64,000 nt of DNA from Antedon mediterranea (GCF_964355755.1 NC_092676.1:3888288-3952287), one strand, 5' to 3'. Shown: positions 38,226 through 55,195, counted from the first letter of the stretch. Notes: a model not told the origin generated them from the letters alone. Numbers and translations are program-made.

Positions 38226-39958
38226 AAAAGTAACATTACATGACATTTAACCATCATATCTTATAACTGAATAAAAAATTAACCGAGCCCTAATCCGTTT
38301 ACTGAAGATAGTATTCCTATTAATAAGTTTATATTTATGTAACATATAAATCAGAAAAAATGTTTAAACAAATTAAATGTACACACATATTATTTATAAC
38401 AGAATATCGTAATAAAAGTTAGCCGCATAAAAGACACCAATAAGTTTATTTTATTTAAAAGACGATAAATAAAAAAATAAAAACTCACCCGTGCTCTTCA
38501 CGAGAGTGAAAATTTGAGGTTTGATTAAAATTACAATAACAATCGCTACATACAATTGTTAAAGAATACCAGTGAAAAAATTTTATTTTTCTGACCTAAG
38601 ACATCTTGTAATAACGGATGTGATATTAATTATTATTATAGGCCCTGATTATAATAATGTACGGTAATGAGATTCAATCTATAAGGTCTAATCAACAGGG
38701 CAAGATTGTGAGTAGGCCTATAATATGATATTAATAATTAATTTGATGGAAATCGATTGTATTTTTATAGCCAATGTGTATTAATTATGGCATGTATATT
38801 CATAAAGCGAAGAATATTTTTTCTTTATCATCTAAAAGAGTTTTAAACGGCTTATATTGAAAAGGTAATAAAACTTAATTCCATTTCATTTGATCTTCTT
38901 GCCACGTGACGGATAGGAAGTTTAAAATTTGATAATTTGTCAGCTGTCTTGATCATAAAAAAAATATGTTATTGTTAGTAGTGTACAATATTGTGAATAT
39001 ATTGTACTACTGACTTTATTAATTTACAGCCGGTAGAGAACGTGGACGTACAGATGTAAATTGCTAACATTACTTCACGTGAAATGTTTTATATTAACAG
39101 CAAAATATCCTGGGCAATATTAAACATTTATACATAGGTTTACTTTCGGAATTTGTAGTCTGAATAAAATTATATACTAGACATTTAGAATCTTGCTAAA
39201 ATCTTTAGTATTATTACTAACTATACCAAGCTGTATTATTTTGTTTATATTGGGGGCGCTTTAATGTTTATTTAACCAGAGCCATATATATATATGGCTC
39301 TGTATTTAACTTCAAACTCTTTAAGCCCATCAAAATTAAAATTTAATTTTCAAATAAATTTTGCACCATTATGTAATGATTCTACTCGTTTAAATTATAG
39401 TCTAATATAATTAAATCATTTTTTTATAATTAAGGTAAGAGTAATAAAGACAATAATTTATATAAGGTTTGGGATTTTTAAAGAAAATATAATTTTGAGC
39501 AAGCTAGGGAGTTCTCCACGTTCACGAGACCGGGTTTGACCACTGGTTTTTGGGTGTGAAAACATAGTTTCTGTTCGAATAAAATTCAGACTGTTAACGC
39601 TTTGTAAGTAATACTTTTATTTTTCATTATTACAAAGCAGTAAACAAATATTCATGTTATGTTAAAAAATATTTTTATTTTGTTATAATTACTTAGTAAT
39701 TTGTTAAATAAGGCTAGGCCTAGAATCCGTATTTGACGACCCTCTTTAATCTACACGTCACTGCGACTGAACAGACTGAACGACCATAATAAACTCGAGC
39801 GGGATATGCCTGCCTAAAGTAGCACAGGCCTAGTCTAGATTTTGACAGTTAGATATAGGCTGCTGTGTTATGTTTATTTATTTTATATAAGTTTACTGTA
39901 TATTATATAATTATAAGTAAAAATAACAAACACATTTTTTAAAATTTAAATTTAGAAA
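38226..39958. other. TFG upstream region, no second gene recognised
   Basis: AT-rich sequence between the LINE and TFG, with the 26-bp palindrome at 39277. It may contain the TFG promoter and a non-coding first exon; no boundary can be set. Confidence 0.5.
39277..39302. repeat. 26-bp perfect palindrome with (AT)n centre
   Basis: CAGAGCC, then alternating AT, then GGCTCTG: perfectly self-complementary. It lies 657 bp upstream of the TFG start codon. Confidence 0.9.
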
Positions 39959-44459
<4,501 letters not shown>

Positions 44460-44747
44460 AATTATGTGTTTAAAAATTATTGAAAACATTACATGTTGTA
44501 CAAAAGCATTATTGCCCCTATTGTTAGATTATAGTAAGATTGTAGTAGACTTTGTTGATTCTGGCACGCACCACAAATCAAATTGCTTAACATCTGATCA
44601 TGCTCATTGACAAAATTTGCGTTGTGATAGTTGCCATCAAATTCCAAGGCACTGATTGGTTAACATGCACAGACGTTAGATACAGTAGATCCACCATAAG
44701 GAAACACCGTTGAATAAATGAGGGGTTTATATACTTTAACACTACAT

Positions 44748-45258
44748 TCATGGAACACGCCTATAAAGGAACAGTCTCCAAGGCGTCCCCTTTACATTTA
44801 GGGGACACGCCTAGGGACAGCCTCCAAGGTGTCCGCATTACAATCAGGGGGACACGCCTATAATGAGACAGTCTCCAAGGCATCCCCTTTACATTCAAGA
44901 GATACACCTATAATGAAACAGTCTCCAAGGTGTCACCTTTAAATTCAGGAGACGCGTCTATAAAGGGACAGTCTCAAAGGCGTCCCTTTACATTCGGGAG
45001 ACACGCCCATAAAAAGAGAGTAGCCAAGGTGTCGCCCTTTACATTCATGGGACGCGCCTATAAAGGTGTACAAGGTGTCCCTTTTAAATTCAGGGGACAT
45101 GCCCATAAAGGGACAGTCTCCAAGGCATCCCCTTTACTTTCAGGACACGCCTATAAAGGGACAGTCTCCAAGATGTCCCCTTTACATTCAGGGGGACACG
45201 CCTATAATGAGACAGTCTTCAAGGTGTGTCCCCTTTACCTTCATGGGACGTGCCTTTA
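44748..45258. repeat. minisatellite in the TFG 3' flank, about 50-bp unit, about ten copies
   Basis: The unit is like GGGACACGCCTATAAAGGGA, CAGTCTCCAAGG and CGTCCCCTTTACATTCA. Units differ by substitutions and small indels. Open frames through it (such as 44930-45274) are by-products of the repeat. It starts 290 bp after the TFG stop codon, so it may be in the 3' UTR. Confidence 0.92.
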
Positions 45259-46730
45259 TAGGGGTTTCTTCTGATAATACCTCATAGTTCTTGTGTTCCA
45301 ACAATAACAAGTTTCAATATTTAGTTTATCATTACACTGATTTAAATTTTGGAATAAAATATATGAAAATTGTAAATAATATTAATATAGTCGTTGGAAA
45401 ATGATTCTATTATTCCAAGTAATGATTACATTGATAATCTTTGTAATACATGTCTTATTTAAATGTTTATACCGAAAATCTTACTTATGAGCATCAATAA
45501 TTGAGTAAAACACATATTTTTTAAATAGGGGTATGTTTATTTTGTCATTTTGGTAGTAAATTCATCCCCAATTTGACATGTATACATTTTCTAACAAACT
45601 TTGCAGATTAAGATTAATAAAATATAATTACCCAGATAGATTTAGTATACTGTAATATAATAGTATGTGGTAAGATAATGATTTTGATTCTGTATGTCTC
45701 TGTCTGTCCGTCTTTTTTTATCTCGTGTTTTCAGACAAGAATGGTTTTGTTGATATTTTACAGTACAATTTATTCTTCTGGTAGCTCTATCACATACCAG
45801 ATGTGGATTTATAAGAGGCACATTATGTACATGTGCTCTATCACATACCAGATGTGGATTTAGAAGAGGCACATTATGTACATGTGCTCTATCACATACC
45901 AGAAGTGGATTTAGAAGAGGCACACTATGTACATGTTATTGTTCATGCCGTTCGCAAGAGCCGACACCATACCCCTTTATACACAATGCTGGATCCCTAC
46001 ATACATTTTTTTTATGTACACACACAATTTGCTTCACCTTACATTTGGTAACTAAGGGTTTCAAATTTCCACATCCTTATAAATGGTGTTAAAATATTCG
46101 TAATATAGAATAATTATAGTTTTGTTATTTTATTTCATTAAATAAATATTTCATACATCAATGCCACCAATCTGTATCATTTGACTAAACTTGCACATAG
46201 TTTTGAAAAACAGATATTACTCATTTTATGGACTTTCATCATTTTTTTTTACATTAATTTATTGGTTAATTATAAAATTGTGTATTGCTGCTTATATTTC
46301 ATAAAATTTAGTTCATTAAAATGAATTATGTAATGATCTTATTTTTGTCATTTACTTTGCTTTTCACATACCTTGAATTTACATAAAAATAAAGTTGAAA
46401 AATACTTCCATTGCATTTTAATAATTATTTTTTTCAATATTGTTTATTGTGTACAATTAAAAACTGAAAAGTTTGGTTAGCAGGAAATCTTTCTATTTTT
46501 AATTGCATAATTAAGTAATTTTGATATACCCTGTACTAGTATTGTTTATCTATTATGACTATAGCTAAATACATTGTACAATTTTTTTTTTAAATTGCAT
46601 TAATGAGTTTTCTGAGCCATTGTCTATTTTGATATTTTGGATAGTGTACACTTACAGACCTGAGGAAACTCTTAGTTTGCAAAAAAAAAAGTTTCATAAA
46701 GTCTCTTAGTGACTTGATTAGGAAACATTT
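45259..46730. other. TFG-FAAP100 convergent intergenic region
   Basis: Several AATAAA signals (for example about 45617, 46139 and 46387) could serve TFG. The 51-bp repeat is inside. No coding frame is supported. Confidence 0.5.
45783..45935. repeat. 51-bp tandem repeat, three units
   Basis: Each unit begins CTCTATCACATACCAGATGT and contains GAGGCACATTATGTACATG. The copies differ at only a few positions, so the expansion is young. It lies between TFG and FAAP100. Confidence 0.93.
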
Positions 46731-46806
46731 AAGCATATCACTACCATATTTGGGCACATCACACCTTTTTTTGTCAAACTAGTTTGATAGTGTAGACAGA
46801 GCTTTA
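46731..46806. mobile_element. MITE family A, right half, in the FAAP100 3' flank
   Basis: CACTACCATATTTGGGCACA, then CAAACTAGTTTGATAGTGTA and GACAGAGCTTTAA. It lies 22 bp beyond the FAAP100 stop codon at 46828 and is therefore probably transcribed in its 3' UTR. Confidence 0.8.
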
Positions 46807-46827
46807 AGCCTAATCATTGTTTTTATG

Positions 46828-49800
46828 TCAAATCAGTTGACTCCTTGCTTTTACGTAAATCTTCATTTGTTCATTCACGTCTTGTTGACTGTGTGTCTGT
46901 GAAGTACCTTCCGGTATTCTGCTTTTCAAAATTTCAATTTCATCACAAATTTCCTGTAATTAACAACAAAAGTACAATTAAAATACAGACTCTGGTGCTT
47001 TTGATTTGGACCTATGCATGTTGTGTCATTGGTTGTTGCAAAGCCGATTTTCCATTAGGCGAATTTGTTCACCGAATCCAACGTTTTGAAGAGAAAAAAA
47101 TTGCCTACTCTCTTTCCACTACATGCGCAAATAACTGCAATGTTCATGTTCCTAGCATGGCTACTGAGCATTTCAATTCGCATGAGTGCTTATGAAAGCA
47201 TCATAGCCTATTTCCTGATTGGTTGCACAATATTTCGCTTCGCAAAAAGTAGAAACAATACGAACTAGTAAATTTCGCTGAAGCGAAAAATCAAAGGAAC
47301 TAGAATTCGTCAAATGACAGACAGAAACTCGAAAGCGCATAGCATGGCACTTTTGATTCACGCAAACACATTCGCCTAGTGGAAAATCGGCTTTAGAATC
47401 CACCAAAACTGATTGTTTGAAGAATAGTGTCAGGAAGCACAACCTGTATGTGCACAATGAATTCACATCACTTGTTCCTAGGTTTAATTACTACTACATT
47501 CAATCAATTACTTTAATTAAAGGTCATTCATTAGAATTCTGTATACCTTTAAGTTGTTGATCTTGGTTTCAAACTCGTCTGATGTAAAAGGTTTGCTTGT
47601 ACTTTGTTGTAAGCAGCTCTAAAAAAGAAAAGTTAGTTGTTTTATCGATAAATCTGTGGACATGGCAGAGATCTTTAGGACATTAAAACGTTGGTATTTT
47701 AACCCAGGGAGGTATACAATTATTTTATACCTCCCTGTTTAACCTACCTGAAAAAAGTAAGTAAGGTTTGCAAACATTTAAACAACAATGTATTATCAAA
47801 ACATTTTTATTAATTATATTACTGGAAAAAAAAGTAATGAAAACTAATGACAGGGTCTCACCATCATTTTTAAATGAATTGCCATGACAACGTGCGACAA
47901 CACTTGTAACTGATCAGATTTCAAAGTGATTGACACCTCTTCTCCCTTCATTGACAACATAAATATCACACGAAAGCCTTTAGGACTTTCCGTTGTCATG
48001 GTGGCCTGGTTTACGCATACCCCAGGCGGGACGAGGTGGGTTGCAGGTAAAAGCCATCGAAACACCTTTTCATAATTTAAATCACCTAAAAAATTAGATT
48101 AGATATGAAGAATTTATATTTTTCATTTGAACTTAGTTTCCTCAAATAGTTTCTGCTTAATTTATATTGTTGCGTAATTGTTAAGACACGAAATATACCT
48201 TCTGAAGCAATTATCTGGCAAAGGTTAAAGGTCTTGAAATGTAGGACGATTGATACATTTTCTGCCCCCACATGTTGAAACTTTGGGTTAGACTTTTTCA
48301 TCCAGTCATCATTTTTGGTATTAGCCTTGTATGTTCCAGAATTTGTTTGAAAGAATTTAGCAACATTAAATGAGTTTCCCATGTATTGTGGTGTCAAAGG
48401 TTGTAGAACATCTAAAAGGTCAAAGTGCATGTCATTTAAGGGAATACTAATGCTATCAGCATGAAGGTTGACCTTTGACATCCTGGTTTGTTTTGGATCA
48501 AGTTGTGCTACCAAATTGGAAGCATCGAAATGCACTGCCATCGAAATATCAATCGGAAGGTTGATCCTCTCTTCTGTTAAATTAAACTTTAACCTTTGTG
48601 TCTCGCCAGGGTGAAACACTTTTAAAGGTATTGATTCACTAAACATAATGTTGCGCTGACCACTTTGTGAGAACCAATCATGCTCTCCGTTTAATGTGAC
48701 ATAAAATGACCAACCACAACTCATTGTAAACAAACTGCGATTGGTTATTTCACATAAAATACTTAATTCTTTTCTGTTTCCCTGATCATCAATATTTAAA
48801 TGAGCATTAGATGGGAAAGACTGTTTTCTAGATGATGATCTTTCACTACAAAGATGACAAGCTTTGTTTAATTCCACAAGTATGGCATTATGTAGCTCGG
48901 AATTATTTTTCATTGTACTCATTTCTGTTGCCAAATTGTTGATAGCGCTTAAAAGTTCCTGTATCTCCTTCCCAGCGGAACTAGCCGAATGTGGTGCGCC
49001 GATAATTCCTTCCGGAATTCGCAGTTTAGCAATATTTCCTTTTGCTGTAAGCAGGAAAACATTCCCAAGTGGTGAATCTAGAAAAGAATTATTATATATG
49101 TGTAAACATTACAAACTTATTTCATTCAAATTTCCTGTCATTGGTGAAAAAAGTGGTTAATGTGGACAAAATTGTTAAATATTGGAAAGAGGCTCTAAAA
49201 AAAATAATGTGATAGTCTTGATTAGTCTAGGTGGGCTTAGAGATTGGTCAGATATATATGGTCGCTGAGTTTTTGCTTCGGTTAGGTTGATTCTGAGGAA
49301 TAGACTTAGACCCTTTGATTTGTTCAGTCTGGGGCAAAATATCACATCTAAGCCATTTATCCCCATGGTAGTGATTTTATATATTTTGAATTTTTAAACG
49401 AATGCTTTATGTACCATGTTGAGATTGGTTGTGAAAGACATCCGATATTGCAACAACTTGATTGACACCCAGGTCATTTGATGACAACATATCTGATAAA
49501 CTTTTCTGGTCTGAAGTCTGTCTCTTAAGATGTACCTGCAGCAACTGGTTGCCAGTTGAGTACATCAACATATCTGGTGAGACTTTGACCACAGATAATA
49601 CTGGTTCTTGAATATAACATTCCTGGAACATGGTGATATTTTCCCCGCTGTTACTCTTCAATCCAATGGTAACTAATTTCCCTTCTGTTCCCAAGAGCAT
49701 CAAATTGTCTTCTTTTTTCCGAGTCTCATCAACTCGTATTGCGCAAACGAAAGCCAAAGGCTGGTATAAATTATATAAAATCTTTTTATTTGACGCAGGT

Positions 49801-50994
49801 GTGTTCGTGAAGGTGGTAACATCTTTAAACGGCATGGTGACAATCGTACCATCTGGAAGGCCTATGAGGACTATGTTCGATCCCATCATGTTGTGCTCCG
49901 GACTAAATATCTCATTGAATAACTCATCTTTTATAATGACCATATTTGGCAACGGGCAAGAAGTTCCTATGGTTTCTGATTCAACACAGTACATTTTGCA
50001 TTGATGCATGTCGTTTGACCTTTGACATTTAAATATCCTTTCACATGTATGTTCAAAGTGTATTTTGTTATCATACGAATTGTCATTTTTCTGTTGAAAT
50101 ACTTTTATCATTATATCATTGTCATCTGTAATAGATGCAGTGAATAAGCAACCACCAACAGTCAACACGTTAACTAAATTTGTAATTTTCAATATAACGG
50201 CGCCTTCGTCTAATATCAAAACATCTTCAGCTGAAGAACTCTTCGTCTCATCGTCGTCCAAAAGTCCTGCAAATATATCTTCTGTTGAGTCAGATTCTGA
50301 GGTTGCCTTAACAGGCAGTCTGAAACAAAAGAAAAATTATTAAAAATAAACAAATGCATTCATTTGGCATACCATTTTTTTTTTAAGATTCTGAAATTTA
50401 TTTAATATTTAACTAATAAATACTAAGTCTTTTAAACAACACATAGAAACTTACTTTTTGTTGATAATATCTTTGATATTAATTGCACATATTCTTCCAC
50501 CTTCTAACCCACAAATTAATGTTGTCATCGCATTAAGTAATGTTGTACACCAACAGTGACAATCTCCGGGCAGTACACAAGTTGCCTGAAATTACAGAAA
50601 AAAAATGTTATGCCTCCCCTGTCACCTGTGAATGTCAGGAATCCTCCATCAATGAGGGAAATTTAATATAATAATAATGTTGGCTTAATTTATAAACATT
50701 TAATATCTCTAGGCCCACTACGTTTCTATAATCCCTAGGAATGTTTGATAAATCACGGGCCGCTAAGTGAGTCTAACCTGTCAAGGAGTCGTCTCTCTTC
50801 AGCTATATAAATAAATTAGGGAGGCTTAACATATATACCGTGCGTTTTCCCTGTTCGTAAATGTATAATTTAGCTCCGTTGCAGACAACTTGAACATTAT
50901 CATTTTCGACTTTAATCGAGGCTACACATGATTTATTTATTGCTGGTTTAGAACACCGATCAAGCATTTGCAGGGAAATTGTAGATCCCGCCAT
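46828..50994 (-). CDS. FAAP100: FAAP100 orthologue (Fanconi anaemia core-complex protein), complete
   Basis: In vertebrates FAAP100 forms a nuclear subcomplex with FANCB and the E3 ligase FANCL that ubiquitinates FANCD2/FANCI at interstrand crosslinks. Coding exons (minus strand): 50994-50839, 50585-50455, 50319-49415, 49077-48199, 48085-47862, 47618-47547, 46953-46828; phases agree and the product is 830 aa (human about 881). Family-like blocks: KLYIYEQ near the N-terminus; VLIGLPDGTI; LLGTEGKLVTIGLK, YIQEPVLSVV and YSTGNQLLQVHL in the propeller-like N-terminal half; LLTAKGNIAKLRI then GKEIQELLSAINNL (about 425-440); ILCEITNRSLF...CGWSFYV; and a C-terminal helical tail, EICDEIEILKSRI, in the last exon. 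Assignment rests on remembered similarity to human FAAP100 along the whole length, without an alignment. The start lies 443 bp from the divergent FAAH-like pseudogene start. A half MITE-A lies just past the stop codon. Confidence 0.85.
47040..47395. mobile_element. palindromic MITE in the last FAAP100 intron (family F)
   Basis: AAAGCCGATTTTCCATTAGG at the left and CCTAGTGGAAAATCGGCTTT at the right form the TIRs of a roughly 356-bp element. The interior is rich in ATTTCGCTTCGC-like stretches. A shorter relative lies at 56285-56446. Confidence 0.85.
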
Positions 50995-51437
50995 TGTGTG
51001 TGTACCATCAAAATAAAAACATTAAAAACCAAAATAACTTCGCCCGCCACCAGCGGTCAATGAAGTTTTGCTACTTTCTTTTTTGGCGCTTACAAAATTA
51101 AACAGCTTTCAAAAGAAAAATCTTCATCAATCACATTAAACTATTTGAATCACGAACATGTACTTGTGAATGCAGATATCTGAATAATTAAAATAACCAA
51201 ATTAATGTTAATTCTGAGATAAAAAAACGACTTAAATGGTCCAATAAAGTAGGCCTACTAATGGCACGCCTAATTTTTGTCAACAAAACGGCACGTGGAC
51301 CTCCCATGGACTGTCCGGATGCGACGTAGACTAGTACATTGTATTGTCGTCATGTTCGTTTTAATTGTATCGAGAGTATAAACTATAATCTAACTTAAAT
51401 CTCTGTGAGTCAGTATAGTAAGGACAATTTACTAAAA
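50995..51437. promoter_or_regulatory. divergent intergenic region between FAAP100 and the FAAH pseudogene
   Basis: The 443 bp separate two head-to-head starts. The part from about 51262 is shared with 58905-59097 upstream of the intact FAAH, including a nearly identical block from about 51273 to 51318 with an E-box CACGTG at 51292-51297. The FAAP100-proximal half has no recognisable counterpart downstream. Promoter function is inferred from position and paralogue conservation. Confidence 0.5.
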
Positions 51438-53273
51438 ATGGACAACGACTATATCCATATTTCTACTGTTGTTGCTTCAATATGTATCCTTATTACAATC
51501 GTTTGGTTTTTCGCTACCCGGAGAAGCAGCAACACAAGAAGGTGCGTCGTAAAGAGACCCGTTGGTGAAGCTAGCTGCCGAAATTACAATATCGTGAAAG
51601 CGGTATGTATGGGCCTGTGGCCTGACCTACTTCTTGTCGGTCTTTCATTGTTCGGGCCTAGCCATAGATGATATTTATTGGTCTTACATCGTGCTCTTCA
51701 TAATTAAAATGTTTGTTTTTACTTCTAGACAGTACCAAGATTTTCCGGCTGGACACTTTTTGCCACGATATTATCGAAGTGGGTCGGTTCGTCATAGAAA
51801 TGTGTAAAATTAAAAAAGATTTGTTACGCTTGACTTTTAGGTTCTTGGTGGTTTCATATCCTCGGTCACAGCAAGGTATCAAGCTACAATTTTGTCTCGA
51901 TATAAAATGTTTTAATGCAGAAATAGCACGAACGAGTCCTATTACATTTTTTAATTAGGAAAGAAATTTGTGCCAGCTAAAATATTTTTACAGCCTGTAT
52001 ACTATTTGAAAAAAAATGTACATTTTACTAATTTTTTACTAACTGACTATTTCAGCTATTAATAACTATTTGATATAATTTTATTTCTAGCGAAACTAAC
52101 ATATATTTGTTCCAAAATTTGCAATTGGATGATATTCCAACATACCAACCACGATTCCCATTTAGCGGACCAAAAGCTAAAGTGAACGAGAAATGTGCCA
52201 CAGATAATTTGGTTTTAAAGAAACAAAAACGTTCGAGAAAAGAATTCAAGTATCACAGTGTTTCTGAGTTCCATCAAACATACTTTTAAATATTTTTTTT
52301 GTCTCAATATCTAAAACATCATCATTCTCATTACAGTACAGTACACGCACTAACTCAAGGTTCAATAACCAGTACGGTAACATTTTATTTTAGGTGTGGT
52401 GAAGTTACTAGACGTGAGGTAAAAGCCAAACAGATTTTACACTCACTTAAAATTTTTTTTTTTATTATTTCAAATAAAATTTCAAAATATCATTCTTCTC
52501 ATAAATAATTAGAAATGTTCACTAATTACAATAGACACATTGTAGCAATGTAATATATCTTCATATCTAATGGAATGAATAACTTCAGAAATGATTTTCA
52601 TTAGGTCTGGTGAAGTTACACCTTCTGAGGTCGCCGAGGATGCGATTGAAGCTATACAGATGTCAGAAGCACGAGAACCAAAGCTGCGAGCTTTTATTTA
52701 ATACAATACCTTTGAAATTAGACGTGTAAGGGAAACTACCATAGTAAATGCTGTTTAACTTAACTACCATACTAAATACAAAAGGCAAGGATGACTATTT
52801 ACCTTGGATTCTACATACCTGTTCAACTAGTGTAAGCCCTATTTTAAATGTAAGACGTGGTATATGACAATGTATAACAACCAATTTCAAAACTGGCGTT
52901 CTTGGATTAAAAAAGTATAGAATGTGGTACATACCATGGAGTAAAGAATAAGTTGGCTGCAGATGACACGATGTGACACAGGGGAGAAGAATGTTGTTGA
53001 AAAGGTGTAATATCTAAGTGCTCTGATCTTCATGAAATAGCTCGCTATATAAATGTCGCACATTACATTACAAAAAAATTATTCTTTACTCCATTATTTA
53101 ATAATACAGCACAACCCCTACTTTGGGACAAGGGGTAACTTTTGTGTGAAACAAATAGGACAAAGTGGAATATCTGCACTAGGGCTAAATCCTATACATA
53201 GGAAAGCCCTATTAAGGTGACACTTTGTTTATTAGGTCTTGACAATTATCCTCCTCTTATTATGGGCTCTACT

Positions 53274-53424
53274 TTAAAGATGTATTATCCCCCAAAAATA
53301 TGAAAAATTAAGATTAATTAAATCAAACTTTGAATATATTATTTTGTAGTTTTAGTAAAGTTAATCACTTCCATAGAAAAAAGGATAGAAAAATTGTTTT
53401 TCAGAGGGACAATACATCTTTAAT
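53274..53424. mobile_element. MITE family D, internally deleted copy in the FAAH pseudogene
   Basis: TTAAAGATGTATTATCCCCC at the left and AGAGGGACAATACATCTTTA at the right; the interior is reduced to about 110 bp. It lies where exons 6 and 7 would be expected. Confidence 0.8.
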
Positions 53425-53639
53425 AGAAAAGAATTAACAGCATTTTATCCTTTAAATACTTATTGTAATATAATGATATACTTTTATAATTAAGAAATCA
53501 ACCTTTGTATTAGAATTCAAATAAGTTCACGAACTTGGCCCAGAAAGTCCAGAGGAGAGTTTGTCCAGATGTTTTAATGTCCATTTAGTTTATAATAGAA
53601 TCCCTAAAGAAAACACTTAGCTTAATTTTGTGACCTTTC

Positions 53640-54012
53640 CCATCGTTAAACCAGGAGAGATTGACACTATTTAAGTACAGATTTGACAGTGTCATCCATC
53701 ATAGAAATACCTTATTATACCGTTAATCACTTCTACTCAAACACCCCTGGATCAACTTAGGACCAATCAGTATATGCAAATGAACCGAAGCCAATATACC
53801 CCCAAGTTTCAGAAGAGCCCAGACACACCTTACAGCCACCTCACGGAGCACACACTTCACATCTCACCGACAGCATCACTGATCCTCCGTTCCTTATCCT
53901 TAGTTATAGTATATTGTACCGAATCATTATTGCATCAAGTATTATACTGAATAAACAATATATGTGTTACGACAGTTAAGCGAGTAAGAGTCTTCATTAC
54001 AAGTCAGTACCT
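53640..54012 (+). mobile_element. possible solo LTR-like insert in the FAAH pseudogene
   Basis: The block sits where exons 6 and 7 should be and has no match in the paralogue. It looks promoter-like: ACCAATCAG, ATGCAAAT (about 53774), a TATA-like TTATAGTATATTG (about 53905), AATAAA (about 53951), and a possible end at CTCAACA. Clear terminal repeats or a target duplication were not found, so this is tentative. Confidence 0.3.
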
Positions 54013-54290
54013 CAACAAACACTATATTACATTATATTGTTTATAAAAAGACCTTGCAGAAATGCTAGCTTTATATTCTAGCATTTTTATTAGTTTGTAT
54101 AAGTTTAGTTTATTCCTTTTTATTTAGATTACATGGAACAGCAAGGAATCCTTACAATACTAATCATTATGTTGGTGGCTCAAGCGGTTCATCTGCGGCG
54201 GTATCTTCTGGTATATTCAACACTTTATAGAATTACTATATATGGACTGTTTAGGGGTATTTTTATTCTAACTATAGGCCTACTATTCTT

Positions 54291-54385
54291 AAAGATATTG
54301 TCCAACTAAAAAATGTGTTTTATTAAATTTTTTTTTTTAATATGCCATTTTAATGTCACATAATAGTTATTCACTTTGACCAAAA
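54291..54385. mobile_element. MITE family D half, fused to the FAAH exon 9 remnant
   Basis: AAAGATATTGTCCAACTAAA, then ATATGCCATTTTAATGTCAC, then AGTTATTCACTTTGACCAAA. The sequence passes straight into ATTTGCTCGTCAGTACGAGA, the tail of exon 9. The second half of the MITE and the first part of exon 9 are missing. Confidence 0.85.
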
Positions 54386-54460
54386 ATTTGCTCGTCAGTA
54401 CGAGATGTAGCCCTAGCCTATGGTATGGTGTCGTGTAATATGTTTTTGAAGACATCTGTT

Positions 54461-54623
54461 AAGCTCTGTCTACACTATCAAACTAGTTTGACAAAAAAAG
54501 TGTGATGTGCCTAAATATGGTAGTGATATGTTTAAATATGGTAGTGATATGACATCATCATGTCCATATATGAGCACATCAGATTTTTTGTCACATAAAG
54601 TTTAATAGTGTAGACAGGGCTTT
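54461..54623. mobile_element. MITE family A, full copy private to the FAAH pseudogene
   Basis: TIRs are AAGCTCTGTCTACACTATCA and AGTGTAGACAGGGCTTTA. It sits in the intron after the exon 9 remnant. The matching intron of the intact paralogue (from 61563) has no such element, so it inserted after the duplication. Confidence 0.9.
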
Positions 54624-55104
54624 AGTCTCTTTGGTTTTCCATAAATGTTTAAAGGCATGGGAGTTTAGTGGTTAAGATTCTCTGTAACTCAATCTCATAG
54701 TAATTGGCTCAAATCATGATGTACTCATCTTTCTCCAACAAACAACACTCTTAAAGAGAAAGAAAAAATGTTTGTGTAAAAGGGGCAGTATGTTTTTTTT
54801 AATCGTATTTAGCTTTGGTTGCCGGTCCAGATCCTCGAGATCCTTTCACCGTTGACCAACCAGAAGTCACGCTTAAAAACTTTGATATATAAAATTGATC
54901 TCTACAACATCAAGATTGGAATTGATTGGCATTATTTTAGAGTAAGAAATTAATATTAAAAGATATCGACAGTTGGCAAACATTTCAACACATTGCTGGA
55001 CTGAGTACCCCATAAGGTCCGAATCAATTTTAGGGGAATTTTCATTTGAGAAATAAACCCATGTTTATCTCGACTTGTGTCTTAGTTACCATGAGAATAA
55101 ATCT

Positions 55105-55195
55105 TGTTCTGGGAGTTCCAGGATTTGAACCTGCACTCGGGTTGGTAGCAAGAATGTTAACCAGCAATGCTTCCATTATACCATAGATATTATTA
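55105..55195 (-). mobile_element. old tRNA-derived SINE copy in the FAAH pseudogene
   Basis: CAGGATTTGAACCTGCACTC and GCAAGAATGTTAACCAGCAA are complements of the B and A boxes. A related, degraded sequence occupies the matching intron of the paralogue (about 62095-62165), so the SINE predates the gene duplication. Confidence 0.65.

Noticed and set aside
44930-45287. Open frames of 114 and 73 codons downstream of TFG
   Set aside because: They run through the 50-bp minisatellite and simply translate its repeats; no family resemblance.
52299-52508. Alternative exon 5 at 52392-52430 in the FAAH pseudogene (AGGTGTGGTGAAGTTACTAG)
   Set aside because: It resembles the start of exon 5, but only for about 20 bases before diverging; the real exon 5 remnant is at 52605-52725. 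Probably a partial duplication or chance.
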